20,035 bases of DNA from an uncultured Clostridia bacterium (GTDB lineage: Bacteria; Bacillota; Clostridia; Oscillospirales; Oscillospiraceae): assembly GCA_947169005.1 (NCBI GenBank), contig CAMVOG010000011.1, forward strand, positions 1 to 20,035. The letters are read 5' to 3'. The notes under the pieces are model-generated. The model searched no databases, had not been told where the DNA came from, and worked only from the letters and a program-made list of their open reading frames with translations. Of the stretch, positions 1 through 6,969 are shown piece by piece. A program made the position numbers and the translations under genes. The number at the start of each line of letters is the position of its first letter. The first letter of the stretch is position 1.

Positions 1-588
1 CAGAAGGTCTACGGGCAGCAGATGCAGGAGCTGTACGAGGCCGAGGGAATCGCGGAGCAGCTTGTGGCGGAGATCGGGGCGCAAAGCGGGACATTGCTTT
101 TTACCGAAATGGGGCCTGATGATCTGCCTGTTACGGATGAGGAAGGCCATATTGTTTATAACTCTATTAATATTACGTCGTATTCTAATGAGCAAACACT
201 GAAACTGGATCGAAATGTCTTAATTGCAACTGCAAATGCGTTGGCGTCTAAGATCGAAGAGCTGAAGGACGCAGAGATGACTATAGAACTGGTGGAGGAT
301 GAAACAATTTCTGTTCCTGATGGGAGTACAAGGAGAATTGCGACGATAGGCGCACGGTTTCCTGATCCTTTGAGTGTCTCTAAAGACTATTACTGTACTC
401 TGCCGTTTCATATTGTTGTACACGCAGATGATACAAAAATCGAAATGGAGCTGGCAGTCGCTTTTAAGTTGTCTGTTCTGAACCGGCAAGATGAAGACAA
501 AGGGGAGTTTTGGGTTGATGGCGGGACCGGAAGTGTAAACGGATGGACTTATACCTCCTATGAGATTGGCACGGGGGTGAGCGAATGA
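1..588 (+). CDS. Hypothetical protein of a type IV pilin-like operon (5' truncated)
   Basis: The frame is open from the first base of the window, so the true start lies upstream; the first internal ATG is at 22. About 195 residues are visible. I do not recognise a named family. The opening residues (QKVYGQQMQELYEAEGIAEQ) look like the helical part that follows the membrane segment of a minor pilin, and the rest is soluble, beta-rich looking and acidic. The stop overlaps the start of the next gene (ATGA at 585-588), so the two are translationally coupled. Because that neighbour has a clear prepilin leader, I infer this is another pilin-like or pilus-accessory protein whose leader is outside the window. 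The stretch around 100-480 is visibly AT-richer than most of the window. Function is not assigned. Confidence 0.75.
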   Translation, partial: QKVYGQQMQELYEAEGIAEQLVAEIGAQSGTLLFTEMGPDDLPVTDEEGHIVYNSINITSYSNEQTLKLDRNVLIATANALASKIEELKDAEMTIELVEDETISVPDGSTRRIATIGARFPDPLSVSKDYYCTLPFHIVVHADDTKIEMELAVAFKLSVLNRQDEDKGEFWVDGGTGSVNGWTYTSYEIGTGVSE

Positions 589-1706
589 AAAAGAACGCGG
601 GCTTTACCCTTATCGAGCTGGTCGTAACCATCGCCATTGCCGCTGTCATGATGACGGCGGTCTCCACCGTGATCCTGCTGGGCATGAACAACAACCGGGT
701 CATCAATCAGACGATCACCACACAGAACGATTCCCGCGTCATCACAGAGCTGCTCCAGACCCTTACCAGCCGCGGGACTATCACGGGCGTGGTCAAGCTG
801 GGGAACAACTATGTGATCCAGGGAGCGGGCGAGGGCGATGACGCGGAACCTGTGCCGTTGCTGACCTATTCTGCCGCGGATAGGGCCTTGAAAAGCAGCG
901 ACGGACGGACGTTCATGGAGAATGTGCAGTCCTTTGACGCCTACCTGGGCGACAAAAACGACGTGTCTGTAGACGAGGACGGAATGAAACACAGTTCGCT
1001 GCTGACGCTGGTCATTGAGGCGGACGGCAAGACCTATGAACGCAGCATATATTGCCGCACCCAGGAATTTGTAGGCAAGACCACCAGCATCACGCTTTCG
1101 AATGAGGGCGATATTCCTGTGGAGATCGAATCCGAAACCATTACTTCGGTCGACAAGACGGAGCCGCTTCCGAATGTCAACCTCAACGATCTGTCTTGGG
1201 ATGAAACCAAGACGCAGCGAATTGAATTCCTCAAGCTGCTTGCCACCCAGTATGGCAGCACCGGGAAGATCCAGTATGGCGATGGGACGGATACGGGCGT
1301 CAGCTTTGCGGCGTGGTACAGCAACGGCGCCTGGAGCGACGATACGCCTTGGTGTGCCTGCTTTGTTTCCTGGGCGGCGTATTTTGCCGGTCAGGTGGAT
1401 TTGATTGGCGAAGTACCGGAGTTTGCCAGTGTTCCCGTCGGAATCGACTATTTTAAAAGCTCTACGTCTGCGGGAACATGGAAAGAGTCCAATCCTGACC
1501 CTGGCGATTACATCTTTTTCAATTTCAACCAGTCGGATAGCGTGCCCGACCATGTGGGCGTCGTCCTATTTACCTATACCGAAAATGGAGAAAACAGGGT
1601 CGCCACCATTGAGGGCAATACCAGCGGCTATGTCGGGATGCGCTCTTATCCATTGAGCAGCACCAGCATCGTGGGCTACGGTGTACTGGACTGGAAGACG
1701 CCTTGA
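585..1706 (+). CDS. Type IV prepilin-like protein with C-terminal CHAP amidase domain
   Basis: The N-terminus is a class III (type IV prepilin) leader: MKKNAG followed by FTLIE, with the expected cleavage after Gly6, Phe7 becoming mature residue 1 and Glu11 becoming mature Glu5, then a hydrophobic helix to about residue 30. Residues 31-190 form a pilin-like or unknown linker. The last 170 residues look like a CHAP (NlpC/P60-like) cysteine amidase: the Cys motif WCACFVSW with candidate nucleophile Cys257, the His motif PDHVGVV with His323, and an IEGN motif at 342-345. CHAP enzymes cut peptidoglycan peptide bonds; prepilins are processed by PilD-type peptidase and assembled at the membrane. 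The fusion suggests a wall-cutting subunit or tip protein of a pilus or pseudopilus, which is inference. Length is 373 aa. It overlaps the upstream gene by 4 bp and is followed by a strong terminator, so it ends the operon. Confidence 0.85.
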   Translation: MKKNAGFTLIELVVTIAIAAVMMTAVSTVILLGMNNNRVINQTITTQNDSRVITELLQTLTSRGTITGVVKLGNNYVIQGAGEGDDAEPVPLLTYSAADRALKSSDGRTFMENVQSFDAYLGDKNDVSVDEDGMKHSSLLTLVIEADGKTYERSIYCRTQEFVGKTTSITLSNEGDIPVEIESETITSVDKTEPLPNVNLNDLSWDETKTQRIEFLKLLATQYGSTGKIQYGDGTDTGVSFAAWYSNGAWSDDTPWCACFVSWAAYFAGQVDLIGEVPEFASVPVGIDYFKSSTSAGTWKESNPDPGDYIFFNFNQSDSVPDHVGVVLFTYTENGENRVATIEGNTSGYVGMRSYPLSSTSIVGYGVLDWKTP

Positions 1707-1744
1707 CGCCGCCCGAGGGCAACAATTAAATGAAAAACCCCAAA

Positions 1745-1779
1745 GGGGCTGCTGCAAGTCGTTGCAGCAGCCCCTTTTT
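1745..1779 (+). terminator. Intrinsic terminator of the pilin operon, probably bidirectional
   Basis: A perfect 13-bp stem (1745-1757 with 1762-1774), a four-base loop and five T residues at 1775-1779. The other strand also reads into a short T-rich run (A-rich at 1732-1736 on the + strand), and the LysR gene converges on it, so it may serve both genes. Confidence 0.9.
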
Positions 1780-1807
1780 ACGTCGCCCTTTTGCCTTGTC
1801 CCCCGTG

Positions 1808-2701
1808 CTAAAGCCTCTCCCGCAGCAGTTCCAAAAAGCCCTCCGCCTGCTCACTGAGGGCGGCTCCCTCGTTTTGCAGGCGGCCAAAGGAGACGCTTTG
1901 CTCAAAGCCCTCGATCACCGCCATGGAAAAGCCCCGCTCCCGCTGGAGCTCCGGCAGCCAATAGCTGCCCACGTTGCAGAGGGCCGTGTCCCGCAGCATC
2001 TGCTGCATGAGATGGTCACTGTTGGTGCGCACCACCCGGCGCAGGGCGTAGCGCCCGGCGCGAAAGGCCCCGTCCTCCAGCAGCAGCTCCTCCACGGAGA
2101 AAAAGTCGTCCTCAAGCTGGATGCAGGAGGCCCCGTCCAGTTCCGCCGGGGCGATCCGCTCCCGCCCGAAGAAGGGGCTGTGGGGCCCGCAGTGCAGCAC
2201 CAGGTCCGCCGTGATCAGCGGCGTGAAGACCAGCCGCCGCCGCTCCGCCATGTGCCGGAAGGCGGGCAGCCGGTTGGCCGGGAGGAAGAGGAAGCCCAGC
2301 TCCGCCCGGCCCTCCTGCAAAAGGGCCATCATCTGCTCGATGCCGCACTCCGTGTATTCCAGGGCCGTCCCCGTGCGGGCGTAATACTCCCCCGCCAGGG
2401 CCGCCAGGCTGCTGCTGGGATTCGCCGCCAGCCGCAGGGCCCGGCTCTCTTCGGCGCAGCTCTCCCGGATCAGATCGGCGTTTTTCAGCGCGTTCTGGGC
2501 GTAAAAGCGGATGCGCTCTCCCGCCTCCGTCAAGGCGATGCCGCTCCCCGTGCGGGTGAAGAGGCGGGTCCCCAGCTCCCGCTCCAGGGCGCGGATCACC
2601 TGGCTCACGTGGGGCTGGGTGGTGTAAAGGGCCTCCGCCGCCCTGGTGAGAGAGCCTTTTTCCGCACTGACGAGAAAGTATTGCAGCTCTTGCAGCTCCA
2701 T
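1808..2701 (-). CDS. LysR-family transcriptional regulator
   Basis: A 297-aa protein with the standard LysR layout: a winged helix-turn-helix at about residues 1-60 (LQELQYFLVSAEKGSLTRAAEAL, then TTQPHVSQVIRALERELG and the wing LFTRTG), and a substrate-binding effector domain from about 90 to the end. I chose the second of two adjacent in-frame ATGs: the ribosome binding site GGGAGGG (2708-2714 on this strand) abuts the first ATG at 2707 but lies six bases from the ATG at 2701. It is divergent from the MATE exporter with about 150 bp between them, the usual arrangement for a LysR protein that controls its neighbour and itself. The inducer cannot be read from sequence. The gene converges on the pilin operon terminator. 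Confidence 0.93.
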   Translation of the reverse strand: MELQELQYFLVSAEKGSLTRAAEALYTTQPHVSQVIRALERELGTRLFTRTGSGIALTEAGERIRFYAQNALKNADLIRESCAEESRALRLAANPSSSLAALAGEYYARTGTALEYTECGIEQMMALLQEGRAELGFLFLPANRLPAFRHMAERRRLVFTPLITADLVLHCGPHSPFFGRERIAPAELDGASCIQLEDDFFSVEELLLEDGAFRAGRYALRRVVRTNSDHLMQQMLRDTALCNVGSYWLPELQRERGFSMAVIEGFEQSVSFGRLQNEGAALSEQAEGFLELLRERL

Positions 2702-2725
2702 GCTCATCCCTCCCTATAATAAAAC

Positions 2726-2782
2726 ATTATATCACAGCCATAAAAAAGAGGAAATAGCCAATTTTTAAAGGGGTGATATAAT
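2726..2782. promoter_or_regulatory. Divergent LysR/MATE promoter region with mirror-image -10 elements
   Basis: The sequence GTGATATAAT occurs at 2773-2782 on the + strand and as its exact reverse complement at 2726-2735. Each gives a TATAAT -10 preceded by an extended TGn element, one facing the MATE gene and one facing the LysR gene; neither has a good -35. The space between is AT-rich and is the natural place for LysR binding. Confidence 0.6.
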
Positions 2783-2804
2783 AAAGACGAATGAGACGCC
2801 GTAG

Positions 2805-2823
2805 GGGCGGCCTGTGGCCGCCC
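2805..2823. repeat. Small GC-rich palindrome in the MATE leader
   Basis: GGGCGGCC, a 3-base loop (TGT) and GGCCGCCC, an 8-bp perfect stem, embedded in GTAGGGGCGGCC...GTCGGGTGCC. It lies between the MATE promoter and start codon. It resembles dispersed intergenic palindromes common in gut Clostridia, but only one copy is in this window, so its repeat status is from general knowledge, not seen here. Confidence 0.4.
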
Positions 2824-2852
2824 GTCGGGTGCCTCGGCGGGGAGGGAACGGC

Positions 2853-4202
2853 ATGAAGAACGCGCAGCTCGTTCACGTGGAGAAGGGCCCCATCGGGCAG
2901 ACCCTGCTGGCCTTCGCCCTGCCGGTGCTGCTCTCCCAGCTTTTGCAGGAGCTGTACAACGTCACGGACTGCATGGTGGTGGGCCGCTTCGGCGGGGACT
3001 TCGCCCTGGCCGCGGCGGGGCTGGGGGGCACGGTCCTTTCGGTGCTTATCAACTTTTTCATCGGTTTCTCCTCCGGCGTCAGCGTCATCACCTCCCAGCA
3101 CTTTGGGGCCTATCACTACGAGCGGTTGAAGGGGACCCTCACGGCGGTGTTCCGCCTGGTGCTGATCGCCGGGACGGTCATGGCCCTCCTGGGCCTGGCT
3201 GCGGCGGACGGGGCCCTGGGGCTCTTGAAAACCCCGGCGGAGCTGCGGCCCCATGCCGTCCTCTATCTGCGCGTCTGCCTCCTGGCCCTGCCCGCCCAGC
3301 TCATCTACAACGTGGGCACGGCGGTGCTGCGTTCCTTCGGCAACACCAAGCGGCCCCTGGTTTTCTTCGCGCTCTCCTGCCTCTGCAACCTGGGGCTGGA
3401 CCTGCTTTTCGTCCTGCTGCTGGGCTGGGGCGTGGCCGGGGCGGCCCTGGCCACCATGCTCTCCCAATGGCTGCTGGGCCTTCTGATCCTGCGGCAGCTC
3501 TTCTGCATGGACGAGCGCTTCGCCCTGCGCCTGCGGGGGGAGAGCATCAGCCTCGGCGAGCTGGCGGGGCTTCTCAAAAGCGGCGTCCCCGCCGGGCTCC
3601 AGGCCCTGTTCATGAGCATTTCCTCCCTCCTGATCCAGGTGAATATCAATTCCTTCGGCCCGGACGCCATCGCGGGCATGAATCTCTACGCCAAGGTGGA
3701 GGGCTGCCTCTACCTGCCCACCTTTGCCTACGGCATCGCCCTTACCGGCTTCGTGGGGCAGAACGTGGGGGCGGGGCAGCCGGAGCGCATTCGCCAGGCC
3801 GTCCGGCTGAGCCTGCGGCTGATGCTGGCGCTGATCCTGCCTCTGAGCCTGCTGCTCACCGCCGCCTCCCCCTGGCTCCTGCGGCTCTTCACCGACGAGG
3901 AGGGCATTCTTGCCAACGCCCGGGAGGCCATCCTTTTCAACCTGCCCGTCTATCTGATCTACGCCTGGAACCAGGTCTACCTGGGGGCCATCAAGGGCCT
4001 GGGGCACACGGGATACCCCATGCTCTGCACGCTGCTGTGCTACAGTGTTTTCCGTGCCCTCTGGTGCCGCCTGCTGATCCCCCTTTTCCCCACCATGCGG
4101 GTGGTCTACCTCAGCTACGACGTGAGCTTTTTCCTCATGCTGGCCATGCTCCTGCCCTTTTATACGCGGAAGCTCAGAGAAGTGCAGGCGCCTTGTGAAT
4201 AA
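2853..4202 (+). CDS. MATE family multidrug/Na+ (or H+) antiporter
   Basis: A 449-aa polytopic membrane protein with about 12 hydrophobic helices arranged as two homologous halves, as in NorM/MepA-type MATE exporters. The N-terminal half shows typical family sequence (GQTLLAFALPVLLSQLLQEL, YNVTDCMVVGRFGG, then FIGFSSGVSV), and the same pattern recurs at about residues 230-300 (GELAGLLKSGVPAGLQAL, DAIAGMNLYAKVEG). MATE proteins export cationic drugs or metabolites in exchange for Na+ or H+ across the inner membrane; the substrate here is unknown. The start at 2853 has GGAGG at 2841-2845 with 7-base spacing; an upstream GTG at 2814 lies in a palindrome and has no ribosome binding site. It is transcribed divergently from the LysR gene, which probably regulates it. 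Confidence 0.93.
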   Translation: MKNAQLVHVEKGPIGQTLLAFALPVLLSQLLQELYNVTDCMVVGRFGGDFALAAAGLGGTVLSVLINFFIGFSSGVSVITSQHFGAYHYERLKGTLTAVFRLVLIAGTVMALLGLAAADGALGLLKTPAELRPHAVLYLRVCLLALPAQLIYNVGTAVLRSFGNTKRPLVFFALSCLCNLGLDLLFVLLLGWGVAGAALATMLSQWLLGLLILRQLFCMDERFALRLRGESISLGELAGLLKSGVPAGLQALFMSISSLLIQVNINSFGPDAIAGMNLYAKVEGCLYLPTFAYGIALTGFVGQNVGAGQPERIRQAVRLSLRLMLALILPLSLLLTAASPWLLRLFTDEEGILANAREAILFNLPVYLIYAWNQVYLGAIKGLGHTGYPMLCTLLCYSVFRALWCRLLIPLFPTMRVVYLSYDVSFFLMLAMLLPFYTRKLREVQAPCE

Positions 4203-4225
4203 ATTGTAAAACTTCCGCCGTGCCC

Positions 4226-4253
4226 TTGACTTCTGTTGATCTTATGCTATGAT
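4226..4253 (+). promoter_or_regulatory. Probable sigma-A promoter of lon
   Basis: TTGACT (4226-4231), 16 bp, TATGAT (4248-4253) with a TGC extended -10 just before it. It is the only good promoter between the MATE stop and lon. Confidence 0.65.
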
Positions 4254-4290
4254 GGGATCAGAACAACGACAAATGCCAGGATGCCGCGGG

Positions 4291-4320
4291 AAAAAATGCT
4301 CCCGAAAGGGAGCCGTTTTT
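4291..4320 (+). terminator. Terminator-like hairpin in the lon leader
   Basis: GCTCCC (4298-4303), a GAAA tetraloop and GGGAGC (4308-4313), then CG and five T residues; an A-run at 4291-4296 can pair with the T-run. It sits downstream of the lon promoter and upstream of the CIRCE element, so it may attenuate lon, or serve as the distal terminator of the MATE gene. Confidence 0.6.
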
Positions 4321-4331
4321 ATCCCCACGAA

Positions 4332-4358
4332 TTAGCACTCTAAGACCGAGAGTGCCAA
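4332..4358. promoter_or_regulatory. CIRCE element (HrcA operator) upstream of lon
   Basis: TTAGCACTC (4332-4340), exactly nine bases, then GAGTGCCAA (4350-4358). The consensus is TTAGCACTC-N9-GAGTGCTAA, so there is one mismatch, in the right arm. It lies 26 bp before the lon start codon. CIRCE is the binding site of the heat-shock repressor HrcA and usually precedes groES or hrcA-dnaK; its place here implies HrcA control of lon. Confidence 0.88.
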
Positions 4359-4384
4359 AGCCTGGCAGGAAAGGAAGTCTTTTT

Positions 4385-6679
4385 ATGACGATCGTACCCG
4401 TATACAACGCCATTCTGGTGCCCAACTCCACCGTCTATCTGCAGTCGGACCTGTACAAACGGGCCACGGGCCGCAGCCCGGTGACGGAGGAGAAGGTCAC
4501 GCTGATCGTAAGCAAGGAAGCCCGGACCCGGGAGGAGCTGACGGCGGAGAGCTTTTACCCCATCGGCCTTTCCGGCGTCATCACGGAGATCCACCCCGAG
4601 GGCTTCATCGCCATCAAGACCGGGGATCGGATGGACCTGGACGAGATCACCGTCACCAACGGACGCATCGACCTCTTCGTTTCTCGCCGCCCGGAGACCG
4701 ACGACCTGGACGCGGCCGCCGACAAGCGCCGCCTGGAGGCGGTGCGGGGTGAGCTGAAGGAGGTCGCCAAGAACTTCCGCTGGGGGCAGGGCGCGGAGAT
4801 TTTCATCGACCAGTGGGACAGCTTGGGCGAGATCGCCTCGGTCCTGTCCCCCTGGATGAGCTGCACCAACGCCGAGCGCTACGCCGTCCTGGAGGAGGAC
4901 AGCACCCAGCGCCGGGCGGAGCTGCTGGAAAAGCTGATCTATGAAAACCTGGAAATGACCAAGCTGAACCTGGAGGCCAACAATGCCCGCCAGGAGGACC
5001 ATCAGAAAATCTACCGGGAGTCCGCCATCCGCAAGCAGCTGGAGTATCTGCAGAAGGAGCTGGACGAGCTGCACCCGGAGAACGTGTCGGACATCCGCAA
5101 GCTGGAGATCAAGATCGAAGAGTCCGGCATGAACGAGACGGCCCGCAAGGAGGCCGACAAGCTGCTGAACCGCTTGAAGCAGGAGGGGCAGAACAGCGCC
5201 GAGACAGGCATGATCTACAATTATCTGGACTTCCTCACGGGCCTGTCCTGGAAGAAGGAGGAGGCCCGGACCATCGACCTCAAGGAAGCCGAGCGGGTCC
5301 TGGAGGAGGACCACTTCGGGCTGAAAAAGGTGAAGGACCGCATCATCGAGCAGATCGCCGTGATGAATCTCAAGCAGGAGCAGAGCGGCTCCATCCTCCT
5401 CTTCGTGGGCGCACCCGGCACGGGCAAGACCAGCATCGGCCAGAGCATCGCCCGGGCCCTGCAGCGGGAGTACGTCCGCGTCAGTCTGGGCGGCGTGCGG
5501 GACGAGGCGGATATCCGCGGCCACCGGCGCACCTACATCGGGGCCATGCCCGGCCGCATCATGGACGCCATTCAGAAAAGCGGCGTCTCCAACCCCGTCA
5601 TGGTGCTGGACGAGGTGGATAAGCTGGGCGTCTCCTATAACGGCGACCCCGCCAGCGCCCTCCTGGAGGTACTGGACCCGGAGCAGAACCACACCTTCAC
5701 GGATCATTACATGAACGTGCCCTACGACCTCTCCGACGTGTTCTTCATCTGCACCGCCAATTCCACCGATACCATTCCCGAGCCCCTGCTGAATCGTATG
5801 GAGGTCATCCGTTTCCAGGGCTATACCCCCATCGAGAAGCTGCAGATCGCCAAGCGCCACCTGCTGCCCAAGGCCGTGCAGGCCGTGGGGCTCAAGCCCG
5901 AGGAGCTGCAGGTAACGGACGAGGCGCTGGAAAAGCTCATTGCGGAGTTCACCCGGGAGTCCGGCGTCCGGGGGCTGAAAAAGCGCATTGACTCCCTCTG
6001 CCGGGCCGCGGCGGTCCGCCGGGCCAGGGGGGAGGAGCTGGTGGCCGTTACCCCGGAGAATCTGCGGGAGGTGCTGAACGACCATCCCCTCCGCAGCCGC
6101 ACCGTTAAGGAGAACGAGACCCCCGGCATCGTGACGGGCCTGGCCTGGACCAGCGTGGGCGGCGAGATTTTGTACATCGAGACCCTGCTGACCAAGGGCA
6201 ACGGCAAGATCATCATTACCGGCCAGCTGGGCGACGTGATGAAGGAGTCCGCCAGCCTGGCCGTCAGCCTGGTGAAGCACCTCTTCCCGGAGAAGGCGGA
6301 GGTTTTCGAGCAGCACGACCTGCATATCCACGTCCCCGACGGGGCCACCCCCAAGGACGGCCCCTCCGCCGGCGTCACGCTGACCACCGCCATCGCTTCC
6401 CTGGTGACGGAAAAGCCCGTGCCCTCCACCGTCGCCATGACGGGAGAGGTCACCCTGCGGGGCTCCGTAAATCCCATCGGCGGCCTGCCGGAGAAGCTGA
6501 TGGCCGCCCAGCGGGCCGGAGTCGAGCGGGTCTTCATCCCCGAGGACAACGTGGAGGATCTGGAGGACGTGGCCCCGGAGGTCCTGTCCCAGCTCACCAT
6601 CACCCCGGTGAAGTCCGTCAGCGAGATCCTGAACGCCCTGGGCGTCACCGCCGAGGAGCCCATGCTGCAGGCGGTGTGA
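4385..6679 (+). CDS. lon: ATP-dependent protease LonA
   Basis: A 764-aa LonA protease, close to the family length. It has an N-terminal LON substrate-binding domain (VPVYNAILVPNSTVYLQ), a long coiled-coil region (about residues 170-290, containing AIRKQLEYLQKELDEL), an AAA+ module with Walker A GAPGTGKTS (342-350) and Walker B VMVLDEVDK, and a C-terminal peptidase domain with the Ser-Lys dyad: Ser661 in PKDGPSAG and Lys704 in GGLPEKLMAA. Lon is a cytosolic hexamer that unfolds and degrades misfolded and regulatory proteins. The start at 4385 is chosen for AAGGAAG at 4371-4377; an upstream in-frame ATG at 4352 falls inside the CIRCE element. It is monocistronic, with a promoter, leader hairpin and CIRCE upstream and a terminator at 6808, so it is probably heat-shock regulated through HrcA. 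Confidence 0.97.
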   Translation: MTIVPVYNAILVPNSTVYLQSDLYKRATGRSPVTEEKVTLIVSKEARTREELTAESFYPIGLSGVITEIHPEGFIAIKTGDRMDLDEITVTNGRIDLFVSRRPETDDLDAAADKRRLEAVRGELKEVAKNFRWGQGAEIFIDQWDSLGEIASVLSPWMSCTNAERYAVLEEDSTQRRAELLEKLIYENLEMTKLNLEANNARQEDHQKIYRESAIRKQLEYLQKELDELHPENVSDIRKLEIKIEESGMNETARKEADKLLNRLKQEGQNSAETGMIYNYLDFLTGLSWKKEEARTIDLKEAERVLEEDHFGLKKVKDRIIEQIAVMNLKQEQSGSILLFVGAPGTGKTSIGQSIARALQREYVRVSLGGVRDEADIRGHRRTYIGAMPGRIMDAIQKSGVSNPVMVLDEVDKLGVSYNGDPASALLEVLDPEQNHTFTDHYMNVPYDLSDVFFICTANSTDTIPEPLLNRMEVIRFQGYTPIEKLQIAKRHLLPKAVQAVGLKPEELQVTDEALEKLIAEFTRESGVRGLKKRIDSLCRAAAVRRARGEELVAVTPENLREVLNDHPLRSRTVKENETPGIVTGLAWTSVGGEILYIETLLTKGNGKIIITGQLGDVMKESASLAVSLVKHLFPEKAEVFEQHDLHIHVPDGATPKDGPSAGVTLTTAIASLVTEKPVPSTVAMTGEVTLRGSVNPIGGLPEKLMAAQRAGVERVFIPEDNVEDLEDVAPEVLSQLTITPVKSVSEILNALGVTAEEPMLQAV

Positions 6680-6684
6680 AGTTC

Positions 6685-6726
6685 AGGGAACAGGGAACAG
6701 GCAACAAGTGCGTAGTGCTTAGTGCG
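6685..6726 (+). repeat. Decayed heptamer tandem repeat after lon
   Basis: Six consecutive 7-base units that drift in sequence: AGGGAAC twice, AGGCAAC, AAGTGCG, TAGTGCT, TAGTGCG. The 7-base period is strict although the unit changes. A similar heptamer tract occurs at 15064-15138. The stretch 6680-6969 otherwise holds a small GC hairpin (6771-6790), the lon terminator and the ATPase promoter, with no convincing gene. Confidence 0.7.
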
Positions 6727-6807
6727 TGCTTTGAATGATCGCGGTATATTCTCCGCACAGGATGGAAAAGCGCCGCGGGTATCGGCGGCGGACTGCTATA
6801 CAGGAAC

Positions 6808-6849
6808 AAAAACGGCGGGGTCCCGGGTATCGGGGCCTCCGCCGTTTTT
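6808..6849 (+). terminator. Intrinsic terminator after lon (copy A of a duplicated core)
   Basis: AAAAACGGCGG (6808-6818) pairs with CCGCCGTTTTT (6839-6849), an 11-bp perfect stem, with a GC-rich inner part ending in the loop GGGTATCGG. The core at 6813-6838 is identical over 26 bp to 8256-8281. Confidence 0.85.
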
Positions 6850-6894
6850 CCTTATTGAGGCGTGCAAAGGGCACCTCCCACATTATAAAGACCG

Positions 6895-6937
6895 TCTATT
6901 CCCCAAATTTATAAAACTATTGATTTTGGGGAATAGA
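6895..6937. promoter_or_regulatory. Palindromic operator of the AAA ATPase gene
   Basis: A perfect 13-bp inverted repeat: TCTATTCCCCAAA (6895-6907) and TTTGGGGAATAGA (6925-6937), with 17 bp between. The right arm overlaps the last base of the -35 and the start of the promoter spacer, so a protein bound here would block transcription. The regulator is not identified; autoregulation is possible. Confidence 0.65.
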
Positions 6938-6948
6938 TACCTTATAAT
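6920..6948 (+). promoter_or_regulatory. Promoter of the AAA ATPase gene
   Basis: TTGATT (6920-6925), 17 bp, TATAAT (6943-6948), 21 bp upstream of the start codon. Confidence 0.75.
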
Positions 6949-6969
6949 AGTTGACGAGGGGGCGAAGAC

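Noticed and set aside
4340..6331. Long open frame on the - strand opposite lon
   Set aside because: It is Gln/Gly/Leu-rich, has no ribosome binding site or family resemblance, and mirrors the codon pattern of a certain gene in GC-rich DNA.
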